Under the pieces are notes generated by a model that saw only the letters and a program-made list of their open reading frames with translations, was not told the origin of the DNA and did no database searches. This document shows, piece after piece, positions 9,101 through 17,630 of a stretch of DNA of 64,000 bases. Each line of letters opens with the position of its first letter. Within the stretch, counting starts at the first letter, position 1. A program made the translations under genes and the position numbers. The stretch comes from Lysinibacillus odysseyi 34hs-1 = NBRC 100172 (GTDB lineage: Bacteria > Bacillota > Bacilli > Bacillales_A > Planococcaceae): NCBI RefSeq assembly GCF_001591965.1, contig NZ_BCVX01000001.1, forward strand, positions 310,001 to 374,000, given 5' to 3'.

Positions 9101-9640
9101 CTATTCTTTTTTGTAGAGCAGTCCTATCTGACCCGCCACATATTCCGAACTAAATTGGATACCATCCTTCACCCACCAGATGATAATGCCTAGTAATGAA
9201 GCCCCGATAATATCAATGGACACAAGTTTCGGCGGTAAGTCTGCCCCCTTGGCGTCTCTTCTTGCCTGGATCGTCTTCTTTAATAAATTGGAAAGACTCA
9301 TTTTAAAGCCTGGATGCTCCACCAGCACAGCAAAGAACTTACGATAATCATAAATACAGTCCAAAAAAGCGACAAGCTGTTCATATTCATCGGAACGCGG
9401 AGATTTTAACAGCGGCTCTACCTTCATTGACAGCTCACCAAATATTTCATGCACGATATGACGCAGCAGATCGTTAATGTCCTCATAATGTAAATAAAAT
9501 GTCGCGCGGTTAAGCTCAGCGCAATTTGTGATTTTCTGGACGGTCAGCTGTGTTACGTCCTGATTTTCCGCCAGCAGCGAAAATACCGCCTCCTTTAACA
9601 CTCGCTTTGAACGTAGAGAGCGCGGGTCTTCCTTTTTCAT
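9101..9640 (-). CDS. TetR/AcrR family repressor
   Basis: About 179 residues with the TetR N-terminal helix-turn-helix (LTVQKITNCAELNRATFYLH, HYEDINDLLRHI) and a helical ligand domain of the Firmicutes TetR C-terminal type. It faces away from the MFS exporter across a palindrome-rich promoter region, the typical repressor/efflux layout, so it probably represses the exporter and itself. The ATG at 9640 is used; a TTG at 9649 is closer to the AAGGAAG sequence but spaced only about three bases. Confidence 0.88.
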   Translation of the reverse strand: MKKEDPRSLRSKRVLKEAVFSLLAENQDVTQLTVQKITNCAELNRATFYLHYEDINDLLRHIVHEIFGELSMKVEPLLKSPRSDEYEQLVAFLDCIYDYRKFFAVLVEHPGFKMSLSNLLKKTIQARRDAKGADLPPKLVSIDIIGASLLGIIIWWVKDGIQFSSEYVAGQIGLLYKKE

Positions 9641-9699
9641 GATAAACAAATACTTCCTTTCTATCGATTAATCCCTATTTCTTCAACAAATCACTTTAA

Positions 9700-9800
9700 T
9701 ATGTTGTTTAGTCGACAATTTCTTCAAAATTGATCATGGGATTCTTCCTGTTATATTGATATGATCTATTTTATCGACATTACGTCAATAAAACAACATA
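9700..9800. promoter_or_regulatory. Operator region between tetR and the MFS gene
   Basis: Two nested signals: a separated inverted repeat TATGTTGTTT (9700-9709) / AAACAACATA (9791-9800), and a compact palindrome TTATCGAC (9771-9778) / GTCAATAA (9784-9791) with 7 of 8 bases matching. Either could be the TetR-family operator. The compact one is the better size for a TetR dimer pair. Confidence 0.5.
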
Positions 9801-9813
9801 GAAAGGACTACTT

Positions 9814-11247
9814 ATGGTACAACAACAAAAAGAAATCAAAAAAGGGATTTTACTGACTGTCCTTATTGTCGGCTGTTTCCTTTCCACATTAAATCAGACA
9901 TTACTAAATGTAGCACTCAGTAGTTTAAAAGATACGTTCCATGTAGAGGCGACAACCGTCCAATGGCTTGCGACAGGCTTTATGCTTGTCAACGGTGTAC
10001 TTGTGCCGATAACAGCTTATTTGATGAAACGCTTTACAACACGCCAACTGTTCATCAGTGCCATGGGCTTTTTACTGATTGGTTCCATTATATGTGCTAC
10101 TGCGCCTATCTTCGGTATACTCCTTGCTGGACGTATGATCCAAGCAGCAGGTGCAGGGATTCTAATGCCCCTTATGATGGGGGTAGTACTTGCGATCTTT
10201 CCCGCAGAAAAACGAGGCAGTGCTATGGGGTTCCTCGGCCTTGCCATCATTTTCGCACCAGCGATTGCGCCGACACTGGCAGGCTTTGTCATCGACTTTT
10301 ATTCATGGCGCTGGTTATTTATCGGCCTGTCGATTCTTTCTGTGCTTGTGATCCTGTTTGCGCTAAAATTCTTAGTGAATGTTTCCGAAACAGCAAAGGC
10401 AAAGCTCGATCTGTTCAGTGTTATCTTATCGACAATCGGATTTGGGCTGATTTTATACGGATTCAGTAATGCAGGAAGCAGAGGATGGGATGATTGGATT
10501 GTCATCCTTTCAATCGCAGTCGGCGTCGCTGTTACAGTTGCCTTCTGTGTTCGTCAAATAAAATCCGACGATCCGCTGCTTAATCTATCCGTCTTTAAGC
10601 ATAAAGTATTTACGCTCACTTCCATCATCAATATCACGGTAACAATGATGATGTATGCAGATATGATTTTACTGCCGATTTACTTGCAGGACGGCCGCGG
10701 CTTTACAGCATTTGATGCAGGGCTGATTTTGCTGCCGGGAGCGATTATTAACGCATTGATGTCTCCTGTTACAGGTAAGCTCTATGACCGCTTCGGTGCA
10801 AAACCGCTGTTTATTACGGGGCTGGTTCTTATCATCCCATCGATGTGGGCGGTGACAGATCTTTCTGAAACGACTACCTATATGTATGTAGTTATCCGAA
10901 CGATTTTCCTTCGCATCGGCTTGAGCTTTATTACAATGCCGCTGAATACCGCGGGGCTGAATGCCTTGCCGAAGGAGCTTGGCACACATGGTTCAGCAGT
11001 GAACAACACAGTCCGCCAAATTGCCGGAGCCATTGGAACAGCCGTCATTGTCACTATTTATACGGCACAGGCAACGTCTCATGCAGAAACGATTATGATG
11101 GACAATCCTTCGACTGCCCCTGATACACTTTCTTCCATGGCATCAATGCTCGGGTCCGGGGATGCCTATTACTTCATGACAGTTTTGGCGGTCATCGCGT
11201 TGATTTTAACGCTGTTTATGCCAAGGAAAGCAAAACAATCTCGCTAG
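9814..11247 (+). CDS. MFS multidrug exporter, DHA2 (EmrB/QacA, 14-helix) type
   Basis: 477 residues with about 14 hydrophobic helices. DHA2 motifs: QTLLNVALSSL in helix 1, the TVQWLATGFML segment, the loop MKRFTTRQLF, and motif C near GSAMGFLGLAIIFAPAIAPT. Proton-driven export of lipophilic drugs or antibiotics is the family role (LmrB/MdeA-like). AAAGGA lies six bases before the ATG. Probably controlled by the adjacent TetR repressor. Ends with its own terminator. Confidence 0.9.
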   Translation: MVQQQKEIKKGILLTVLIVGCFLSTLNQTLLNVALSSLKDTFHVEATTVQWLATGFMLVNGVLVPITAYLMKRFTTRQLFISAMGFLLIGSIICATAPIFGILLAGRMIQAAGAGILMPLMMGVVLAIFPAEKRGSAMGFLGLAIIFAPAIAPTLAGFVIDFYSWRWLFIGLSILSVLVILFALKFLVNVSETAKAKLDLFSVILSTIGFGLILYGFSNAGSRGWDDWIVILSIAVGVAVTVAFCVRQIKSDDPLLNLSVFKHKVFTLTSIINITVTMMMYADMILLPIYLQDGRGFTAFDAGLILLPGAIINALMSPVTGKLYDRFGAKPLFITGLVLIIPSMWAVTDLSETTTYMYVVIRTIFLRIGLSFITMPLNTAGLNALPKELGTHGSAVNNTVRQIAGAIGTAVIVTIYTAQATSHAETIMMDNPSTAPDTLSSMASMLGSGDAYYFMTVLAVIALILTLFMPRKAKQSR

Positions 11248-11255
11248 CTTCAAAA

Positions 11256-11290
11256 AAATGTACGCCATGTAATCCAACTGGCGTACATTT
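11256..11290. terminator. Bidirectional terminator
   Basis: A perfect 12-bp stem (11256-11267 with 11279-11290) between the convergent MFS and GGDEF genes, with A and T flanks on both sides. Confidence 0.85.
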
Positions 11291-11323
11291 ACTATTTGGC
11301 GCAGAAAAATAAAATAAGCTTAC

Positions 11324-12265
11324 TTAAAAAATCTCATAGTTGTTCTTTCCTGCTGCTTTTGCATTGTACAATGCACCATCCGCATTTTTGAGGATGGTGT
11401 CTAGAGAAATATTGCCATTGGCTGGATACGGCACTATCCCCATACTTGCCGACAGCTGACATTCGGGTTTCCATGTATTTAGACGATTAAGAAGATGTTC
11501 CGCTCGCTTACCTATCTCTTCTCTAGAAGACATATGAGGGAAAATGATAATGAATTCATCTCCCCCTAATCTAACCGCAAATGCTTCTTCCTGGTCTTTT
11601 ATAAACTGTTGAATTCTCGCCGAAACCTCTTTAAGCACTTGATCCCCCGCATCATGGCCATATACATCATTCACCTTTTTAAACCCATCCAGATCCAGAA
11701 AGAATAGCACTCCGCCAAGTTTAGAAAAGTCTGCAAAGAAATTAAAAAGATATTGCCTGTTATATAGTCCTGTCAGCGAATCCTTATAGGCAAGATTCTC
11801 TAAAGTTAAATAATAGGAGAACATCTTCGCTATTTTTTGGAGCATGCTTATGCTCTTTTTATCAAAGTGAGTAGCTTGATCATGAACTACACATAAAGTT
11901 CCAAATCTCTCGCCATTCTTTAGAGAAATAGGAATGCCCACATAAGCGTTAATATTGACTTTTTCATATAGGCTTCTTAAGTCATCCAGACTAGCTTCTT
12001 TACTTGTGTCCTCAAAGACTAATGGCTGGTTTTTTTCGAAATCAATCCGATTACAAACAGTTCGGTTAAGCTTGATAGCCGTTCCTTCAGACACATGAAT
12101 ATTTGGATTAATATTTGAAAGTTTAAGGATCACTTGCTCGCTATCGGTAAAAGAGCTCAAATAAATCAATTTATCAGGTAAAATTTCCTTTGCCAGGTCT
12201 AATACATCCCTAGCAAGCTCATCGAAATTTCGATACATCTGTAATTCGTGTAATGGTATTACCAT
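11324..12265 (-). CDS. GAF-GGDEF diguanylate cyclase
   Basis: 313 residues. An N-terminal GAF sensor (about 15-155, with AYVGIPISLKNGERFGTLCV) is followed by the GGDEF domain starting at DSLTGLYNR (163-170). The catalytic motif GGDEF is at 234-238, and DLDGFKKVND supplies the metal and substrate site. It should make cyclic di-GMP from GTP. The inhibitory RxxD site normally found just before GGDEF is absent (QEEA there), so product inhibition may be lacking. No membrane segment; cytosolic. No EAL partner nearby. Confidence 0.92.
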   Translation of the reverse strand: MVIPLHELQMYRNFDELARDVLDLAKEILPDKLIYLSSFTDSEQVILKLSNINPNIHVSEGTAIKLNRTVCNRIDFEKNQPLVFEDTSKEASLDDLRSLYEKVNINAYVGIPISLKNGERFGTLCVVHDQATHFDKKSISMLQKIAKMFSYYLTLENLAYKDSLTGLYNRQYLFNFFADFSKLGGVLFFLDLDGFKKVNDVYGHDAGDQVLKEVSARIQQFIKDQEEAFAVRLGGDEFIIIFPHMSSREEIGKRAEHLLNRLNTWKPECQLSASMGIVPYPANGNISLDTILKNADGALYNAKAAGKNNYEIF

Positions 12266-12470
12266 AAAAGCCCTCCATTATTCAACATTACTTTTATAAT
12301 TTTAATTAGAGGTTCAATTGCCGCTTTAAATATAAAAACCCTAAACGTTAAGTTCAAAGTTTGATTTTCTTCCCCAAAGCTTAACATAAATAACTAGTTC
12401 CTGTTTAATGTTGGTCAGAAATAAAATTTGATTAAAAAATTCTATTCTACCCCTATTTAACAGCAAATGC

Positions 12471-12504
12471 AAAAAACCATTTTGAAAAAGATTGATCAAA
12501 ATGG
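12471..12504 (-). terminator. Terminator of the DinB gene
   Basis: On the minus strand CCATTTTGA (12504-12496) pairs with TCAAAATGG (12485-12477) and a run of six T follows. This also explains the open frame over it, which I reject. The remainder of 12266-12673 holds no gene I can support. Confidence 0.75.
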
Positions 12505-12673
12505 GATTTTTCACTTTAACTAAATAGGCGACTATCATAAAGAAGGTTCAATCAGTTTCTTATAGTGTTGTTCTACTATCACGTCCCATAATAGAGCAGT
12601 TAAAAAATCATTTAGCTCCTAAGCCACTTGATCTTTCTTCCACTAAGACACCCTTTAGCTAAACAAGTTTAAC

Positions 12674-13147
12674 TTACTCAAACAGCTGGACGTTCGGTTC
12701 CCGCTTTAATACATGAACGATCAGTGAGTGCAATTGCCCACGATGATGGAAAAGATGAGCCTGTGTATCCAACAACCATTCATATCGAGAATGAGTTATA
12801 CCAAAAAACGAAGTGGTTTCCCGTAGCAGCTCTTCTTCATGCAATAACCCTATGCCTTCTTTTAGATAAGAATAATTGCTAATAAGGGCATTGATAATGG
12901 CAGTTTTATTTATATTTGGTTCAGCCTCTATATAAAAACGGTCAAGCTCTTCTTCAGAAGCACCCATCCCTATCAGGAAGTCTGCTTTGCATATAACCGA
13001 TATGTGTGAGAGGAGTTCACCAATAGACCATTTTCCCTCAGTTGGTTTAATATCCATATCTTCTTCGCTTAAAGTTTCTATTAGCTTGATAATCGAATCA
13101 ACAGCTAAATCCATCTCTTTAATAACACCTTTGCAGTATACATTCAC
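12674..13147 (-). CDS. DinB superfamily protein
   Basis: 157 residues in a four-helix-bundle pattern. The DinB metal-site histidines are visible: one in ELLSHIS and a pair in HLFHHRGQLH near the C-terminus. KPTEGKWSIGELL is the usual helix-2 signature. Members bind a divalent metal; several are thiol transferases (bacillithiol-related) and others have no known role. A GTG start with GGGGG nine bases upstream is used, because the only upstream ATG is out of frame and stops at once. Confidence 0.85.
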   Translation of the reverse strand: MNVYCKGVIKEMDLAVDSIIKLIETLSEEDMDIKPTEGKWSIGELLSHISVICKADFLIGMGASEEELDRFYIEAEPNINKTAIINALISNYSYLKEGIGLLHEEELLRETTSFFGITHSRYEWLLDTQAHLFHHRGQLHSLIVHVLKREPNVQLFE

Positions 13148-13207
13148 GCCGCCATTCCCCCTTTTTAAAAACTTGTCTAACGATATTCACGGGTTTCTCC
13201 CGCTCTG

Positions 13208-13732
13208 CTACTCCTCTTCGTCCAAGCACATTTCTATAAACGCAAACAGACCCGTTGCCTCAACAGAGCGGTCTCCCCAGTCATGCCAAAAATATAAAAT
13301 CTGCCCTGCTGTCCCTGACTCAGCAGGATCCGTATCGATGCAGAGATAATCCCCTCCGCCATTTTCTGCAATCGGAATCCACTTTTCGTTCCATAGGACC
13401 GGTTTAATTTGCTCTTCATTATCAAGCTCCAATTCATCATCCGGATCAAATTCTTCCTGCAAAAACTGCCAATTTTCAATAATGTCGAACGTAGGAGACA
13501 GAGTCAAATTTCTTACAAAAGGGTTAACGCCTGATTCCCAAACTTGTCCGTTATGTATCCGGTATATACTTTTCATTTCTTCCGGAAGTGTCACACCGAG
13601 TGTCTCCTCGACCAGCTTCAATTCATCATCGCTAGCGCCTGGCTGGAGATTTAATGATTGTTGAAAATGCTCTTCAACCTGTGATCCCTTTTCAAAAATC
13701 TGCTGCCACAGCCATTCAGCTTTATTTGTCAT
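13208..13732 (-). CDS. SMI1/KNR4 (SUKH-1) family protein
   Basis: 174 residues. The SUKH signature is LGVTLPEEMKSIYRIHNGQV, followed by IPIAENGGGDYLCIDTDP and the WHDWGDRSVEA ending. SUKH proteins in bacteria are mostly immunity proteins of polymorphic toxin systems, though some are housekeeping. No toxin gene is adjacent. It points the same way as the DinB gene 60 bases downstream and could share its transcript. Confidence 0.88.
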   Translation of the reverse strand: MTNKAEWLWQQIFEKGSQVEEHFQQSLNLQPGASDDELKLVEETLGVTLPEEMKSIYRIHNGQVWESGVNPFVRNLTLSPTFDIIENWQFLQEEFDPDDELELDNEEQIKPVLWNEKWIPIAENGGGDYLCIDTDPAESGTAGQILYFWHDWGDRSVEATGLFAFIEMCLDEEE

Positions 13733-13942
13733 TCTATTTCCTCCCCCAACTACTAATGCCTTATTTCATTTAACTATCTGCAAAAGGACTTCCTATTAAT
13801 ATATCCTATAATACTAGCAGCATAAATACTCGATTATGCTCCACTTATTTATAATTTCGTGCGCCTGTCAATAAGCGTAACAAATAAAAGAAGATTACCT
13901 TTACCGGCAATCTCCTATTCTATAGTGCCTATTGATTCCCAC

Positions 13943-13973
13943 AAAAAACGTCACTTCTTTACCCGAAGTGATG
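13943..13973 (-). terminator. Terminator, minus strand
   Basis: CATCACTTC (13973-13965) pairs with GAAGTGACG (13957-13949) and six T follow on the minus strand. It implies a minus-strand transcript arriving from the right, over 14059-14663. Nothing else is visible between 13733 and 14058. Confidence 0.75.
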
Positions 13974-14058
13974 TTCACATATTTTATAAGCACTCGTTAT
14001 TCTTTTTTCGGCAAACATCCTGCAAAACTAACCCTATTTCAAAGTTTCCTAATTATTA

Positions 14059-14235
14059 TTAATCAGCACTATAAACCCGCCACACAAAAAAACTTCCGCC
14101 AGCCCCTATAAACAAAAGGTTGGCACTAGGATATACAATGTCTCCATATGACAGTTGAACGGTCAACAGCCACACACCCGTATCCATGACCGTAACAATC
14201 AACACTTTTACAAATGAATGATCAAGCCTTTTCAT
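14059..14235 (-). CDS. Possible small membrane protein or gene remnant
   Basis: A 58-codon open frame from an ATG, with two hydrophobic stretches (FVKVLIVTVMDTGVWLLTV and ANLLFIGAGGSFFVW). The frame is also open for about 14 codons upstream with protein-like sequence (IALVTARFI), and there is no clear Shine-Dalgarno. It may be the tail of a decayed membrane gene rather than a complete small gene. A good terminator follows at 13943-13973. Confidence 0.35.
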   Translation of the reverse strand: MKRLDHSFVKVLIVTVMDTGVWLLTVQLSYGDIVYPSANLLFIGAGGSFFVWRVYSAD

Positions 14236-14303
14236 GATGAACCGAGCTGTTACTAGTGCAATGTTTTCTCTAGTACTTGTTTATTTCCCCCGCTTTTAGC
14301 TTC

Positions 14304-14663
14304 TTACTTCGGCACTGGCTCTGTAAATCTAACTTGATTGTTTCTTAGGAAAATAAACACCGCATTCAATATTAATGCTAGGATACCTACTAATACAACG
14401 TATTGTGTGCCCCATGCTGATATAAAGAATCCACCTGCAGCTGCACCGATTGTTGTGCCTATATTACAGGAAGATAAAAATAGACCATTCGCAAAGTCAG
14501 GAGCTTCATTGGCTGCTGAGGCTACTACATATTGATTGATGTTTGCAGCCAACCCAGCAAGGATCCCCCAGATTAACGTAATAAGTGCCATTGATATAGT
14601 AAACTGTCCCGTGAAGAATAACAGGACGTATACCGTAATAACATATTGTAGAATAGCATTCAC
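14304..14663 (-). pseudogene. Truncated MFS transporter, C-terminal part only
   Basis: 119 residues with four hydrophobic helices and the late MFS sequence DFANGLFLSSCNIGTTIGAAAGGFF typical of sugar-efflux/purine-efflux-type permeases of about 390 residues. The N-terminal two thirds is missing: upstream the frame loses MFS character and runs into terminator hairpins. No ribosome binding site precedes the first ATG. A non-functional remnant is most likely. Confidence 0.7.
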
Positions 14664-14735
14664 CGATTACAGCGGTGTCAGAAAATGAATCGGTTAAGAA
14701 GAGCTGCTGCACTTATGTAACGAACCCCCGCATAC

Positions 14736-14787
14736 AAAAACTCCCCATTATATAAACAGACTTTATATCTGTCTATCGAATGGGGAG
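14736..14787 (-). terminator. Second terminator downstream of nhaC
   Basis: CTCCCCATT (14787-14779 read on minus) pairs with AATGGGGAG (14749-14741), with an inner ACAGA/TCTGT hairpin, and TTTTT follows on the minus strand. Confidence 0.65.
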
Positions 14788-14814
14788 CATATGAAGCATT
14801 ATATTAGAGGACCT

Positions 14815-14843
14815 TTTTAAAAAATCAGAAATCTCATCTGACA
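14815..14843 (-). terminator. First terminator downstream of nhaC
   Basis: On the minus strand TCAGA and TCTGA form a short stem followed by six T. It lies about 25 bases past the nhaC stop codon. The stem is only five base pairs, backed by an outer AGAGG/CCTCT pairing. Confidence 0.5.
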
Positions 14844-14865
14844 GGAAGCCTCTTTTTACTATTCA

Positions 14866-16317
14866 TTACATATCCATCACTGTATTTTCGGATTCAATCA
14901 CATCATGTTTGTCTAATTCTGCCATCTCTTCTTTCGTCAACTTCTGGATCGTAAAACCAGTAAATGCATAAATAATGGAGATGATCGGCACGATGAAGTT
15001 CAGCACTGCATATGGTGCGTATTCAAATGCACCGACACCGAGAGTTGCTAATATAAATACGCCACACGTATTCCAAGGAATAAATACAGATGTTAACGTA
15101 CCACCGTCTTCTAATGCGCGGGATAGGTTTTTCGAATGTAGCCCTCTTTGTCTATAAGTAGAGGCAAACATACGGGCCGGAACGACTATCGAAATGTACT
15201 GCTCGGAACATGAAGCATTCGTTGTAAAGCAAGCTGCAATTGTAGCAGCAACTAAAGAGCCCGTTGATTTTGCAAGCTTTACTATTTGATTCATCAGCGT
15301 TTGCAGCATTCCGGAATATTCGAGGATCCCCCCGAATGTCATAGCTACCAGCGTCATGGAAACGGTATACATCATTGAATCCAGCCCGCCGCGATTAAAT
15401 AGGTCATCAACCATTGCATTTCCTGTTTCAATGACATAGCCGCTTTGCAAAGAAGCAAATGCTGTAGCTAAACTATCTCCCTGGATAAAGACCTGGGATA
15501 AAGTTCCAAGTAAAGCCCCGACGATTAATGCTGGTATTGCAGGTACTTTCATCACCACTAAAGCAATGACAGCGAGCGGTATCAATAATAACCAAGGTGA
15601 AATAATAAAGCTTTCTTCAAGTGCTGCAATTGTCTGGTTAATACTCGCCGTATCAATCGAGCCATCTTTATAGTTCAAACCGATAACTCCATAAACCGCT
15701 AATGCGATTAAAATTCCTGGAATCGTTGTATAAAACATATGTTTAATATGTACAAATAGATCTGTATTCGTTAAACCGGAAGCTAAATTTGTCGTATCAG
15801 ACAGCGGAGACATTTTATCCCCGAAATAAGCTCCTGAAATAACAGCGCCAGCTATAATTGGTGCTGGAATTCCCATACTCAAGCCGATTCCCATCCCCGC
15901 AACACCTACTGTTCCCATCGTAGACCAAGAACTGCCGATTGCCAAAGATACAATGATACAGATAAGCGTAATCGTGATTAAAAAGAATGCAGGCGTAATG
16001 ATTTTTAAACCATAATAGATCATTGTTCCGACGACACCGCCGCCTATCCAAGAACCGATGATTAAACCTACTAAAATAATGATAATGATTGCAGGTAGTG
16101 CGAGTTTTATTCCCTTGTACATCATTTCTTCGATTTCTGTCCACTTAAAGCCCTGTTTCCAGGCAACAATGGCAGCAATAGATGTACCGATAATTAATGG
16201 TATGTGTGGGCCCTGTTTTAAATAGACAATTGTTATAATCATTGTGATAATCATACTGACTAGCGGCAATAGCGCCCAGAAAAGAGTAATCTCCTTTTTA
16301 GCAGCTTCCTTTTTCAT
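14866..16317 (-). CDS. nhaC: Na+/H+ antiporter, NhaC family
   Basis: About 483 residues with roughly 11-12 helices. Family motifs include SSWSTMGTVGVAGMGIG, the GAYFGDKMSPLSDTTNLA segment (substrate path in this ion-transporter superfamily) and FIPWNTCGVF near the end. It exchanges cytoplasmic sodium for protons and supports pH and salt homeostasis. The ATG at 16317 has GGGG six bases upstream; the ATG at 16329 is four codons earlier but lacks a site. A minus-strand terminator-like hairpin in its long upstream region (16571-16601) may matter for control. Confidence 0.9.
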   Translation of the reverse strand: MKKEAAKKEITLFWALLPLVSMIITMIITIVYLKQGPHIPLIIGTSIAAIVAWKQGFKWTEIEEMMYKGIKLALPAIIIIILVGLIIGSWIGGGVVGTMIYYGLKIITPAFFLITITLICIIVSLAIGSSWSTMGTVGVAGMGIGLSMGIPAPIIAGAVISGAYFGDKMSPLSDTTNLASGLTNTDLFVHIKHMFYTTIPGILIALAVYGVIGLNYKDGSIDTASINQTIAALEESFIISPWLLLIPLAVIALVVMKVPAIPALIVGALLGTLSQVFIQGDSLATAFASLQSGYVIETGNAMVDDLFNRGGLDSMMYTVSMTLVAMTFGGILEYSGMLQTLMNQIVKLAKSTGSLVAATIAACFTTNASCSEQYISIVVPARMFASTYRQRGLHSKNLSRALEDGGTLTSVFIPWNTCGVFILATLGVGAFEYAPYAVLNFIVPIISIIYAFTGFTIQKLTKEEMAELDKHDVIESENTVMDM

Positions 16318-16570
16318 CTTATTCCCCATTTCTGCATCAATTTTCTGGATGATGTAAATATATTTCTTAATATTATTAGATTATCCACCAAAAAAGGCTA
16401 TGTCAATATATTTCGAAAAGTCTGAACTAAATGCTTATATTATTTTTCTTTACTTTCCTGGAATCTTTCATTGTCTATACTATCTCCTAGATCTTATTAA
16501 ATGAGCTCAGATGTTAAAAAGTTCTTTTGCCCATAATTGAACAGCAGTAATTTATTTTTGGTATGTAAAA

Positions 16571-16601
16571 AGCACCTCCAGAAATGATGCATGGAAGTGC
16601 T
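16571..16601 (-). terminator. Terminator-like hairpin upstream of nhaC
   Basis: On the minus strand AGCACTTCCA (16601-16592) and TGGAGGTGCT (16580-16571) form a 10-bp stem with one wobble, then TTTTT. No minus-strand gene lies upstream, so this ends either a short RNA or an nhaC leader transcript. The rest of 16318-16804 is AT-rich with no gene. Confidence 0.55.
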
Positions 16602-16804
16602 ATGTATATATTAAATTGAACAGATTAACATCATTTAAGGCATTCATTATAAAATCTAGCTAAACGACTTTAAGATGATTTCTGAATGATAGCCGAAAGA
16701 GGACTTCCTGAATACTATTGTTATAATAATAAATATATAAGCAGCTGCTCCCATTTTGAATGAATCGATGATACCTATTAATTATTTGATATGAGGTGTA
16801 TTTT

Positions 16805-17413
16805 ATGAAGTACCTACAATTAGCCGATAGCGTTATTATGGAAGGAAAAAGGAAAATACCGCGGTTAAAGGGCTACAGTTCTGCACTTCAATTAATTGGC
16901 ACAGGTAGAAGTGCTTACGTATTTAAGGTGCAGGATGAACAGATCGCATTAAAGGTGTTCTTCCCTCATAAAACGCATCTTGCACGGGAAGAAGCAGCAA
17001 TTTATCGAAAGCTTCCATCTGGCAGTTATTATCCTACCTTACATGAAGGTGGAAAAAATTATATAGTAATAGATTATCTCGATGGATATACTCTATTCCA
17101 CTACTTAGAAAACGGTATATATATCCAGGAAGAAAAAATATACGCTATTAATGAAGCATTGGAAATGGCAAGAAAAGCCGGACTCAACCCGTCAGACATC
17201 CACCTTAAAAATATTATGATAACTTCAAACAAACAAGTGAAGCTAATTGATGTAGCACGCTTTCGCCAAACGGAAAAAGACAGACAGTGGGATGATCTTC
17301 AAAAGGTCTATTTTAAAGGTTATGTGAAACCGTATTTTCCGAAAAGAATCCCTCGGGTTATCCTAAACTGTATAGCCGCTGTTTATAAAACTGGACTGCG
17401 TTTTATAGGTTGA
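16805..17413 (+). CDS. Protein kinase-like protein (YrzF-like)
   Basis: About 202 residues. A reduced protein-kinase fold is visible: glycine loop IGTGRSAYVFKV, ALKVFF with the ATP-binding lysine, a catalytic-loop equivalent GLNPSDIHLKNIMI (Asp and Asn in place) and IDVAR in place of DFG. The lobe after the activation loop is very short, as in Bacillus YrzF. Kinase activity is plausible but the substrate is unknown. GAGGTG six bases upstream sets the ATG at 16805 rather than the GTG that overlaps it. Its own terminator follows. Confidence 0.75.
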   Translation: MKYLQLADSVIMEGKRKIPRLKGYSSALQLIGTGRSAYVFKVQDEQIALKVFFPHKTHLAREEAAIYRKLPSGSYYPTLHEGGKNYIVIDYLDGYTLFHYLENGIYIQEEKIYAINEALEMARKAGLNPSDIHLKNIMITSNKQVKLIDVARFRQTEKDRQWDDLQKVYFKGYVKPYFPKRIPRVILNCIAAVYKTGLRFIG

Positions 17414-17523
17414 TGGGAATGTCGAAAAGCTTAATTTTAAAGTACTGACATTCGGCAGAAGATAGAAATTATTATATAAATGAAATATTTAAAGTATAAA
17501 AAGAAAATAATAATTAAATTAAA

Positions 17524-17576
17524 AAGCATATCCCATCAAACAGTAGTTAAAACTGCCGAAGAGATATGCTTATTTT
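17524..17576 (+). terminator. Terminator of the kinase-like gene
   Basis: AAGCATATC (17524-17532) pairs with GATATGCTT (17563-17571), with an inner CAGT/ACTG hairpin; ATTTTT follows. Confidence 0.75.
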
Positions 17577-17630
17577 TCTGAAGCCTGTATTTATCATTCA
17601 AAAAAAGACAACCGACTCTTATTGTTGAAA

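Noticed and set aside
9963-10469. 168-codon plus-strand frame inside the MFS gene
   Set aside because: Shadow of the exporter in another frame; Cys- and Arg-rich composition, no start signal.
12341-12538. 65-codon minus-strand open frame
   Set aside because: It spans the DinB terminator hairpin, has no ribosome binding site and is not protein-like.
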